A DNA stretch of 64,000 bases, from contig NZ_SJSA01000001.1 of assembly GCF_004766125.1 (NCBI RefSeq), positions 1,860,001 to 1,924,000 of the forward strand. The letters are read 5' to 3'. The DNA is from Duncaniella freteri. Its GTDB lineage: Bacteria; Bacteroidota; Bacteroidia; Bacteroidales; Muribaculaceae. The position numbers and the translations under genes were made by a program. Under the pieces are notes generated by a model. It saw only the letters and a program-made list of their open reading frames with translations. It was not told where the DNA came from and searched no databases. Positions 53,491-60,338 of the stretch are shown in pieces. The first letter of the stretch is position 1. Every line of letters begins with the position of its first letter.

Positions 53491-55422
53491 ATGAATAAGA
53501 ATATTCTTAACGCAGTCATTGTAGGCTCACTCGCTATGGGGCTTGCAAGTTGCGACGAAAACTCTTGGAATGACCATTATCTGAATGGATTTGAGGGGGG
53601 GGTAGATTACAATAACAAGGAGACCGGCTCATATACTGTCTCTGATGCCGACTATGCAGCTATCGCCAAGATGCTGGAAGGTGAGGCTGCCGACGATGCC
53701 GAAAAGGCGGCTGCCAAGGCGATTGCAGCCAACCTGTATTTCGACAAGTCTGGCATATATCCTGCTGATGTTGTTCTCCCTCTGTTTTTTGACACTTCTT
53801 CATTCCCTTACTATCTTGCATCCAACGGTTCTGCTGTCGATGTGACCTATCGTGAGGCTGGAGCAGTGCCCGCCGAGATCACCAATATCGGAGCTGCCAA
53901 GTCACTCTCTGTCGGAAAGGCTCAGTACAAGGCTGCCTGGGGCGGTGATGTAGATTTCGATCAGGCGTATCCCGAGAATTTCAATCCTGCAAAGGATATG
54001 CTTGATGTGCTCTCTGACGGTTACAGCAATCCCGGCGAGGGTGACTATGCGGTGGTCAATTACAATGTCGTAGTAGGTACCCCCGACTTTAATTCCGGAA
54101 AACTCTTTCTGGAGGAGCCTTTCGCTGAAGGTCAGGGACAATTTACCATTGACAATATTTTGCTCCCCGAAGGCAGCACTTATGTATGGAAGTTTGATGA
54201 CCGTGGCTACATGAAAGCTTCAGCTTTTGTTGGGGGTGCCAATAAAGCTTCCGATGCATGGCTCATCTCTCCAGAGATTGACCTTCCCGCCGATGCCAAT
54301 GCCTACCTGACATTTGATCAGGCTTGGAATTTCTTCAAGGATGCGGCAACAGCTGCAAAGGAGAACACTGTCGCTGTACGCGAAGTGGGCGGAGAATGGA
54401 ACAATCTTACACCCGAAGCTGTGCCTGAGAGTCTGAGTTGGACTTTCGTAAACTCCGGCAAGATCGATCTTAAGGCTTATAACGGAAAGAAGATTCAGAT
54501 CGGTTTCCGTTACACAAGCACAGCTGAAAAGTCTGGCACCACCGAAATCAGAAACGTGAAGATCGCTTCCGGTGCCGATATCCCTATGGTGACCAACCAT
54601 GCTCTTTACTGCTTCGATGGTTCGGACTGGGTAGTTCCTGCCAACGCTTGCATGCTCCAGCCTGCCGACTATGAGGCTATGGGCTTCAAGAATGACAAAC
54701 TTGAGAATCCTCAGGCTTATATCCCCGCTTATCTTAAGCAGAAGTTCCCCTATGCTCAGCAGGGTGCTCAGAAATATGTGGTATACAACGGCAAGACTGT
54801 TTCGCTCTTCGTGTTCGACGGTGCTGTATGGACTCTCAATGATAACGGTCTTAAGACTGTCACCGGACATTTCGAAAAGCAGAATGGCAAATGGGTGTTC
54901 ATCAAATATGTCGGAGAGGCTATTTTTGACGAATTCAATGAAGAGGTCATCAAGCTTGACAAGAGCTACATTCTCGTGTCGGAAAATATCTGCATGAAGC
55001 CTCTTGATTCCGGCAAGTCATACGGATACATGAACACCACCGGTGTCTCCATCTCTGATGGTCAGATCATCCTACCCGGCGATGCCAATGCGTTCGCATT
55101 CGTATCAACCTTTGTTAAGGATGATGTGAAGTATGAGGCTCCTGAAGGAAAGTTCATGATCCTGGGATCGGATGGACGTTATATTTATATGCAAGGCACA
55201 TACGATAGCTTCAATGTCAAGAACGAGCCGGCTATAGCAGATGGCGGTGCGATCGCTGACGGCTATCTCTGGACCGCTAAGCGCAATGCCGACGGCACAT
55301 GGGCTATTGTCAACTGCTTCAGCGAAAAGACAATCGCTTATTCTACTAAATTCACTAGTTTCGGTGCATATGAAACTATTGGTGAAGGGCAGTTGACCCC
55401 CTACCTCTACATTATGCAGTAA
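53491..55422 (+). CDS. surface lipoprotein with choice-of-anchor-J-like domain, partner of the TonB receptor
   Basis: This protein of 643 residues has a lipobox (MGLASCDEN). Residues about 190-360 look like a choice-of-anchor-J/cleaved-adhesin beta-sandwich: FAEGQGQFTIDNILLPEGST, KASDAWLISPEIDLPADANA and KKIQIGFRYTSTAEKSGTTE. The segment LEGEAADDAEKAAAKAIAAN near the N-terminus is helical. The C-terminal third has repeated short beta motifs (YKAPEG-like VKYEAPEGKFMILGSDGRYI). It probably binds ligand for the receptor encoded just upstream, in place of a SusD. A 27-base-stem terminator follows. Confidence 0.82.
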   Translation: MNKNILNAVIVGSLAMGLASCDENSWNDHYLNGFEGGVDYNNKETGSYTVSDADYAAIAKMLEGEAADDAEKAAAKAIAANLYFDKSGIYPADVVLPLFFDTSSFPYYLASNGSAVDVTYREAGAVPAEITNIGAAKSLSVGKAQYKAAWGGDVDFDQAYPENFNPAKDMLDVLSDGYSNPGEGDYAVVNYNVVVGTPDFNSGKLFLEEPFAEGQGQFTIDNILLPEGSTYVWKFDDRGYMKASAFVGGANKASDAWLISPEIDLPADANAYLTFDQAWNFFKDAATAAKENTVAVREVGGEWNNLTPEAVPESLSWTFVNSGKIDLKAYNGKKIQIGFRYTSTAEKSGTTEIRNVKIASGADIPMVTNHALYCFDGSDWVVPANACMLQPADYEAMGFKNDKLENPQAYIPAYLKQKFPYAQQGAQKYVVYNGKTVSLFVFDGAVWTLNDNGLKTVTGHFEKQNGKWVFIKYVGEAIFDEFNEEVIKLDKSYILVSENICMKPLDSGKSYGYMNTTGVSISDGQIILPGDANAFAFVSTFVKDDVKYEAPEGKFMILGSDGRYIYMQGTYDSFNVKNEPAIADGGAIADGYLWTAKRNADGTWAIVNCFSEKTIAYSTKFTSFGAYETIGEGQLTPYLYIMQ

Positions 55423-55436
55423 CATATCCTCTGCAT

Positions 55437-55495
55437 AATACAACACAACCCCCCCATTCTGGCAATCAGCCAGAATGGGGGGATTGTGTTGTATT
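55437..55495. terminator. very strong hairpin terminator after the receptor operon
   Basis: A 27-base stem with one mismatch (a wobble pair in the transcript) surrounds a five-base loop (AATCA). The stem includes CCCCCCATTCTGGC and its complement. It closes the receptor-lipoprotein operon and insulates the downstream small cassette. Confidence 0.9.
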
Positions 55496-55571
55496 ACCCG
55501 GTAATGAAATTAAGACAGACAACATAGATATGACAAAATAATCATCAAAAGATTATTTTTATTGAAAAATA

Positions 55572-55603
55572 TTTGAATAATAAGCAAATGATTATTAACT
55601 TTG
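55572..55603 (+). promoter_or_regulatory. promoter of the small two-gene cassette
   Basis: TTTG at 55572-55575, a 20-base spacer and TAACTTTG at 55596-55603 form a canonical promoter. The start point would fall inside the inverted repeat that precedes the small gene. Confidence 0.75.
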
Positions 55604-55605
55604 CG

Positions 55606-55622
55606 GTGTCTTAAGATAAGAC
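55606..55622. promoter_or_regulatory. CTTAAG inverted repeat at transcription start
   Basis: GTCTTA-AGA-TAAGAC (55608-55622) is a perfect inverted repeat that begins right after the -7 box and ends at the base before the ATG of the 57-residue gene. GTGTCTTAAGAT (55606-55617) recurs exactly inverted at 56296-56307. It is placed like a repressor operator or leader hairpin. Confidence 0.55.
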
Positions 55623-55796
55623 ATGAGTTCTTTAAAAGGTTTAAAAGACCGGGTAGAATTACTTGAGCAATTGAGGTTCTACTTCCGATATGAACAAACC
55701 CTTCTTAATGAAGGTTGGGTGAGTGAATCGGACTTCTTCAAGATTGTGGACGAAATCATTAGAGAGTATGCCATAAGCATAATCAAGGAGGAGTGA
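55623..55796 (+). CDS. 57-residue protein of unknown function in the DUF5053 cassette
   Basis: The frame reads MSSLKGLKDRVELLEQL, then FYFRYEQTLLNEGWVSESD, and ends REYAISIIKEE. It is charged, helical and soluble, with a leucine-rich first helix that could form a coiled coil. I recognise no family. It has a canonical promoter, starts right at the end of an inverted repeat, and is followed after seven bases by its own rho-independent terminator. Those three signals together support a real gene despite its length. It precedes the DUF5053-like gene, with which it may form a functional pair. Confidence 0.65.
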   Translation: MSSLKGLKDRVELLEQLRFYFRYEQTLLNEGWVSESDFFKIVDEIIREYAISIIKEE

Positions 55797-55803
55797 AAGA
55801 CCA

Positions 55804-55838
55804 GTTTGACCGTCCGTTAGACGGATGGTCAAACTTTT
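55804..55838 (+). terminator. terminator of the 57-residue gene
   Basis: GTTTGACC and GGTCAAAC pair, then TCCGT and ACGGA around a TAG loop. TTTT follows. This is a compact rho-independent terminator seven bases after the stop. Confidence 0.8.
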
Positions 55839-55850
55839 AAAGAGCATTCT

Positions 55851-55860
55851 ATCTTAAGAC
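55851..55860. promoter_or_regulatory. second CTTAAG repeat, before the DUF5053-like gene
   Basis: ATCTTAAGAC, the complement of the motif at 55608-55617, lies 31 bases before the DUF5053-like start. It is a candidate binding site shared by both genes. Confidence 0.45.
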
Positions 55861-55891
55861 TTTTTTTGTAAATAAACAATCATCATATATT

Positions 55892-56293
55892 ATGAACGCT
55901 GAATTAAAGACATTGATTGATGAATTGGCTTCACAGACAAGTCTCTCAAATGACGAGGCGGATTTGCGTATGGCTAAGGCTTTTGCTCTCGTCAGGACTC
56001 CGGAAGAGAAAAAGGAAGCCGGTGAATATTTGAGGAAGGCTATTGCTCGTAGGAAACGTCCGGATGTCGATGTCAAAAGCATATTAGGCGAGGTATCAGA
56101 GATTCTGAACCTTTCCTATATAGCTAAGCGTTATTTTGACAAGGACCGTGCATGGCTGTATCAGAGGCTCAACCGATCGATGGTCAATGGTAAGCCGGCT
56201 GCCTTTTCCGAATCAGAACTTAGGATATTTTCCGATTCTCTCAAGGAGATAAGTCATATCATTCAACAAACCTCAATTAATTTAACTCATTAA
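55892..56293 (+). CDS. DUF5053-like protein with helix-turn-helix-like C-terminal half
   Basis: This protein of 133 residues has a helical N-terminal half (LIDELASQTSLSNDEADLRM; RTPEEKKEAGEYLRKAIARR). Its C-terminal half reads LNLSYIAKRYFDKDRAWLYQ and RLNRSMVNGKPAAFSESELR, matching my recollection of the DUF5053 family of Bacteroidota. The second half has the spacing of a small DNA-binding helix-turn-helix, which is inference. CTTAAG repeats before and after it are possible targets. It is AT-rich compared with the flanking genes and ends just before a strong terminator. Confidence 0.75.
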   Translation: MNAELKTLIDELASQTSLSNDEADLRMAKAFALVRTPEEKKEAGEYLRKAIARRKRPDVDVKSILGEVSEILNLSYIAKRYFDKDRAWLYQRLNRSMVNGKPAAFSESELRIFSDSLKEISHIIQQTSINLTH

Positions 56294-56295
56294 AA

Positions 56296-56307
56296 ATCTT
56301 AAGACAC
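56296..56307. repeat. third CTTAAG repeat, exact inverted copy of 55606-55617
   Basis: ATCTTAAGACAC is the exact 12-base complement of GTGTCTTAAGAT at 55606-55617. The two face each other around the small cassette, like terminal inverted repeats or paired operators. Confidence 0.6.
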
Positions 56308-56308
56308 G

Positions 56309-56347
56309 ATGATGTCGCATCAGGCTTCTGATGCGACATCATTTTTT
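56309..56347 (+). terminator. terminator of the DUF5053 cassette
   Basis: A perfect 15-base stem (ATGATGTCGCATCAG with its complement, loop GCTT) is followed by TTTTTT. It starts 15 bases after the DUF5053-like stop. Confidence 0.9.
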
Positions 56348-56378
56348 GTATCTATATGATATTTATTTTGTCAGTAGG

Positions 56379-57095
56379 TCAAAGCACCCTGAACATATAC
56401 GACAGGGTAACTTCTATAGATGATCCGCGTGATGCTGCGAAGAAATCACGTTTGGTGGCTTTGAATATATTGCCGATACCGAAATAATATCTTCCCTCAA
56501 GCTGGATGCTGTTACGTCGGTTGATAAAGAATTCCACTCCCGCGCCTCCGGCTATTCCATAGTCAAACTTATTCTCGATCTCCATCTTCATCTGCTCGTT
56601 GGTGCGGTAACCTTTGGGGAAATCAGGGATATTGTCAAAATTTTTATAATCGAAATTTGACTTTATCTTTTCACCGATCATGAAACCTGCTTCCGGACCC
56701 AGATTAAAGAATCCTTTGACTTTGTTGGAACCGAAATAGATATGAGTGAGCAGAGGTATCTGTATATAGGTGAGTGTACGCGAGTACTCGAATTGCGGAG
56801 CCTCGTCCTTCACAAAGTCCTCTTTCCATCCGCGCTGGGTGAGATTGACTTCGGCTATGAGTCCGAAGAAACGTTCCTCGGTGTAGCGGGCTGTGATGCC
56901 GAAAGTCTTTCCCTGTATCATCGACTGATGCACTTCAGGGGTGAACGACATGCTTGATAGCGTTACGCCTGCTCGCGCTCCTATGGATAGGTTAGGGGAA
57001 TACTCACGCTGGGCGTTGGCGGCAAACGGTAATACGAGTGCTGCAAGTGCCCATACACATTGGCGTTTGGCAGAAATAAAATGACGGATGTTCAT
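56379..57095 (-). CDS. PorT-like outer membrane beta-barrel protein
   Basis: This protein of 238 residues has a signal ending VLPFAANAQ and alternating beta-strand pattern typical of the eight-stranded OMP_b-brl_2/PorT family. Examples are LSIGARAGVTLSSMSF, GLIAEVNLTQRGWKEDF, GFFNLGPEAGFMIGEKI and SIQLEGRYYFGIGNIFKA, with a C-terminal VTLSYMFRVL. The family includes PorT of the type IX secretion system, but most members have no known role. Its start overlaps the stop of the LysM protein gene (TGATG), so the two are coupled and may work together at the envelope. Confidence 0.88.
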   Translation of the reverse strand: MNIRHFISAKRQCVWALAALVLPFAANAQREYSPNLSIGARAGVTLSSMSFTPEVHQSMIQGKTFGITARYTEERFFGLIAEVNLTQRGWKEDFVKDEAPQFEYSRTLTYIQIPLLTHIYFGSNKVKGFFNLGPEAGFMIGEKIKSNFDYKNFDNIPDFPKGYRTNEQMKMEIENKFDYGIAGGAGVEFFINRRNSIQLEGRYYFGIGNIFKATKRDFFAASRGSSIEVTLSYMFRVL

Positions 57096-58981
57096 CAGAT
57101 GCGAGACTTTTCGATTATGTTGCCCGGACGGAAGTTTATGAAATAGAGGGCATCATTGTAGGAGCCGGCTCCATCCCCGGCAGTGGTGAAGAAATATCCG
57201 TTCTGCACACCGTCGTAGGATGATGCTTCATGAAGCAGGTAGGGTATCACAAACATGCCTGTGTCAAATCCGAGCAAGCCTTGGCGCGGCACCGCGTTCT
57301 CCATTCTGTTGCCATACCATTTCTTGTACTTGGCATCGATATCATGGGTGCGTGGCGCGTCCTCGTGGGTGTAGAAGCGTGAATACACTGTGGTGTTGAG
57401 GTTGTGCATGTTGTCAAGGGTCTCGCCTCGGAAAGTGGTCCATTCCGGATAGCCGAACAGGCGTACCATAGGGGTGACAGCCTCGTCGCGCCACTCTATG
57501 ATGCCGGGCATAATACGGTTAAGATCTGCCTGACGGCTCGAAGTCGGGATAAATGTGTAGTTGCCGTCGGTAGGTAAGGCGCGCAGGTCTGCGCTCTCCA
57601 GACGTCCGTCCACTTCGATGTTCATGAATGTGTTACCCTTGTCGGTAAGTGACTGCTTTAGTGCCGATACGAATTCTGCCTTGTCACCGTTCTCACCCTT
57701 GAAGGATACGAACACCGGGGTGGAGTAGGACAGACGTTCCATGAGCGCGTCGGTTGCCTTGCGGTACATGAGTGCGCTGGGAAGATTGCCGTGCATCACT
57801 GACGGATTGGTGAGATAGGATTTGTCACGCACAAGGAATGTGTTGAACACTTTCACATTGTTGTTTTTACCGTACTCTGCAAGTATGGCGAGCTGTGAGG
57901 CATTGTCGGGGGCTATTATGGCATTGTGCTTTCTGAAAGCTGTGTCGGTCAGAGCCTCGCGCACTTTCAGTACCGAGCCTTCGGTGTCGTAGGCCGTGAC
58001 GTGTATAGGGGCTCCGTTGCTGCGCAGGCTATCCACAGCTATGAGGAAGCCTTTGTAGAACTCGGTGTATCTCATCGCGCTCTTGGAGGGTGTCTCCTCG
58101 TTCAGCATGAACGGAAGTATGACGGCTATGGACACAGGCTCTTTTGTTTCTACAGGAGCAGCCGGGGTCAATGGGGTCAGAGGAGTGGATTGGTCAGTCT
58201 CGGTCGCCGCGGTATGGTCGGCATGTTCATTGGAGGCGGTCAGTTCGTCGTGCTCATCCGCATTGACAGCTTCTTTCGGCACATAGGGTATGTTGAGCAC
58301 TTGCCCCTCTTTGAGAGTGATGATTCCTGGATTGGCGGCTTCAAGAGCTGCCACTGTCAGTCCGTTTTCAATGGCGATGGAATAGAATGTTTCCTTCTTT
58401 TTCACCACATATCCGCGCATTTCCTGTCTGGGTGCGGCTGTAGAGGGCTCTGCCTCTTTCTTTACCGGCGGCTTGGCGGTGGAAGTGTTGCTGTCGGCGC
58501 ATGCGGGAGCCTTTGAGCCGGGTACTGTGAGAGTGATGGTCTGACCGGCTTTCAATCCGTTTTTCAGCACAGGGTTCTGGGCTATGACATCCTCGGTCTT
58601 TAGCCCGTATTTATGGGCTATGCCGAAGATTGTCTCCCCTTTGTTCACATAATGGCTTATCACTTGCTCTGACGTGGCGTTGTCGGAGTCGGGGGCTGTG
58701 GCTGTAGTGGCGGCAGGCTGTGGCTCTTGTGCGGGGAAGAACAGCACCATCCCTTTGCGCAGGCCGTCAGCAACGGCAGGATTGTGCCTTATTATCTCGT
58801 CCTTGGTTATGTCGAGCTTGTGGCATAAGGAGTAGACTGTCTCCTTGGCGGGTACTTCATAGTAGTGATACAGTTTTCCGTTGACCTTCTTTGTAGGGAG
58901 GTCTTTGACTGCGGCTTGCAGAGATATTAACGATGCCGCTCCGATGAGTGCGGCTAACGTAGTGAACCGTGAAAAATTCAT
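57095..58981 (-). CDS. LysM-repeat protein with periplasmic-binding-protein-like C-terminal domain
   Basis: The start giving MNFSRFTTLAALIGAASLIS (628 residues, signal peptide) is chosen because the promoter -7 box lies upstream of it and downstream of an alternative ATG. Three LysM repeats bind peptidoglycan: YEVPAKETVYSLCHKLDITK, YVNKGETIFGIAHKYGLKTE and YVVKKKETFYSIAIENGLTV. A Thr/Pro-rich linker follows. Residues about 270-620 (PVSIAVILPFMLNEETPSKS; FYKGFLIAVDSLRSNGAPIH; HNAIIAPDNASQLAILAEYG) resemble type I periplasmic-binding folds. It may sense or organise cell wall. It is coupled to the PorT-like barrel gene. Confidence 0.88.
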   Translation of the reverse strand: MNFSRFTTLAALIGAASLISLQAAVKDLPTKKVNGKLYHYYEVPAKETVYSLCHKLDITKDEIIRHNPAVADGLRKGMVLFFPAQEPQPAATTATAPDSDNATSEQVISHYVNKGETIFGIAHKYGLKTEDVIAQNPVLKNGLKAGQTITLTVPGSKAPACADSNTSTAKPPVKKEAEPSTAAPRQEMRGYVVKKKETFYSIAIENGLTVAALEAANPGIITLKEGQVLNIPYVPKEAVNADEHDELTASNEHADHTAATETDQSTPLTPLTPAAPVETKEPVSIAVILPFMLNEETPSKSAMRYTEFYKGFLIAVDSLRSNGAPIHVTAYDTEGSVLKVREALTDTAFRKHNAIIAPDNASQLAILAEYGKNNNVKVFNTFLVRDKSYLTNPSVMHGNLPSALMYRKATDALMERLSYSTPVFVSFKGENGDKAEFVSALKQSLTDKGNTFMNIEVDGRLESADLRALPTDGNYTFIPTSSRQADLNRIMPGIIEWRDEAVTPMVRLFGYPEWTTFRGETLDNMHNLNTTVYSRFYTHEDAPRTHDIDAKYKKWYGNRMENAVPRQGLLGFDTGMFVIPYLLHEASSYDGVQNGYFFTTAGDGAGSYNDALYFINFRPGNIIEKSRI

Positions 58982-59005
58982 GGGTATGCTCAGATTGTGA
59001 TTTTG

Positions 59006-59013
59006 CAAAATTA
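59006..59013 (-). promoter_or_regulatory. -7 box of the LysM protein gene
   Basis: TAATTTTG on the - strand lies 25 bases before the chosen start and supports it. It is divergent from the serB promoter 66 bases away. Confidence 0.5.
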
Positions 59014-59078
59014 CTAATAATTCCGCACCTCTCCGCACCTTAATAATGAAAAAAAGTTTTTTTACAGAAATTATGTGT

Positions 59079-59086
59079 TAACTTTG
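59079..59086 (+). promoter_or_regulatory. serB -7 box
   Basis: TAACTTTG lies 22 bases before the serB start. An out-of-frame ATG at 59090 opens a 12-codon frame that overlaps the serB start. Confidence 0.6.
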
Positions 59087-59108
59087 CATATGAAATCAAA
59101 AGATAATT

Positions 59109-60338
59109 ATGAAAAAATCGGAGCTTGAACTCATTCTCATAAATATCTCGGGTCAGGACCATCCCGGAGTCACATCTGCACTGTCAGAAATTCTTGCCAG
59201 GTACGATGCCGGCATTCTTGACATAGGTCAGGCGGATATCCATCACACTCTTTCACTTGGAATTCTTATAAAGACCGATTCCAGTGTGTCGGGCAATATA
59301 ATGAAGGAGCTGCTTTTCAAGGCTTGCGAACTTAATGTGAACATCCGTTTCACCCCTGTGAGTATCAGGGAGTATGAGGAATGGGTGGGGCGTCAGGGCA
59401 AGAACCGCTGGATCATCACACTGCTCGGGCGCAGGCTCACGGCACGACAGATAGCAAATGTCACTTCGGTGCTTGCCGAGCAGGGTATGAACATCGATGC
59501 CATACAGCGTCTCACAGGGCGTATGCCGCTTGGCGAGGAGGAACAGCCGAGGTCAAAATCGTGTGTCGAGATGTCGGTGCGAGGCACCCCCTCGGATGTG
59601 CATGCCATGCAGGAAAAGTTCATGAAGCTTTCGCAGGAAGATGAATTCGATATATCCATGCAGGAGGACACCCTCTATCGCCGTTGCCGCCGTCTGATAT
59701 GTTTTGATATGGACTCTACTCTCATAGAGACCGAGGTCATTGACGAGCTGGCTATGCGTGCCGGGGTCGGTGACAAGGTAAAGGCTATAACAGAGAGTGC
59801 CATGCGTGGCGAGATTGATTTCTGCGAGAGTTTCCGTGAGCGTGTGGCTCTGCTCAAAGGGCTGGATGAGAGCGTGATGCGTGACATAGCCGAACATCTG
59901 CCGGTCACCGAAGGGGTCGGACGCATGATGCAGGTGCTGAAACGTGCCGGATACAAGACTGCCATCCTCTCAGGAGGATTCACATATTTCGGGAACTATC
60001 TTAAGCAGAAGTATGGTTTCGACTACGTGTATGCCAACGAGCTTGAGATTGTTGACGGCAAACTCACCGGACGCTATCTCGGCGATATTGTCGACGGCAG
60101 ACGCAAAGCCGAGCTCCTGCGCCTCATAGCCCAGGTGGAGAATGTCAATATCGCTCAGACTATTGCCGTCGGCGACGGTGCCAACGATCTCCCCATGCTC
60201 TCTACCGCCGGTCTTGGTATCGCATTCCATGCCAAGCCTAAGGTCAAGGCCAATGCCGAGCAGTCCATCTCGACAATAGGACTGGACGGAGTGCTGTATT
60301 TCCTCGGATTCAAGGACTCATTCATAACCGAAAGCTGA
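59109..60338 (+). CDS. serB: phosphoserine phosphatase with N-terminal ACT-like domains
   Basis: This HAD-family enzyme of 409 residues performs the last step of serine synthesis. Residues about 1-180 hold two ACT-like regulatory domains (LILINISGQDHPGVTSALSE; WIITLLGRRLTARQIANVTS). The catalytic part has FDMDSTLIETEVIDELA with the nucleophilic Asp near residue 200. It then shows LSGGFTYFGNYLKQKYGFD with the phosphate-binding Ser, and AVGDGANDLPMLSTAGLGIA with the metal aspartates. Length is typical for Bacteroidota. The next gene starts in its stop codon (TGATG). Confidence 0.96.
   Translation: MKKSELELILINISGQDHPGVTSALSEILARYDAGILDIGQADIHHTLSLGILIKTDSSVSGNIMKELLFKACELNVNIRFTPVSIREYEEWVGRQGKNRWIITLLGRRLTARQIANVTSVLAEQGMNIDAIQRLTGRMPLGEEEQPRSKSCVEMSVRGTPSDVHAMQEKFMKLSQEDEFDISMQEDTLYRRCRRLICFDMDSTLIETEVIDELAMRAGVGDKVKAITESAMRGEIDFCESFRERVALLKGLDESVMRDIAEHLPVTEGVGRMMQVLKRAGYKTAILSGGFTYFGNYLKQKYGFDYVYANELEIVDGKLTGRYLGDIVDGRRKAELLRLIAQVENVNIAQTIAVGDGANDLPMLSTAGLGIAFHAKPKVKANAEQSISTIGLDGVLYFLGFKDSFITES

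Noticed and set aside
58982..59038. Upstream start for the LysM protein
   Set aside because: It lies upstream of the -7 box and would hide the signal peptide beginning MNFSRF.
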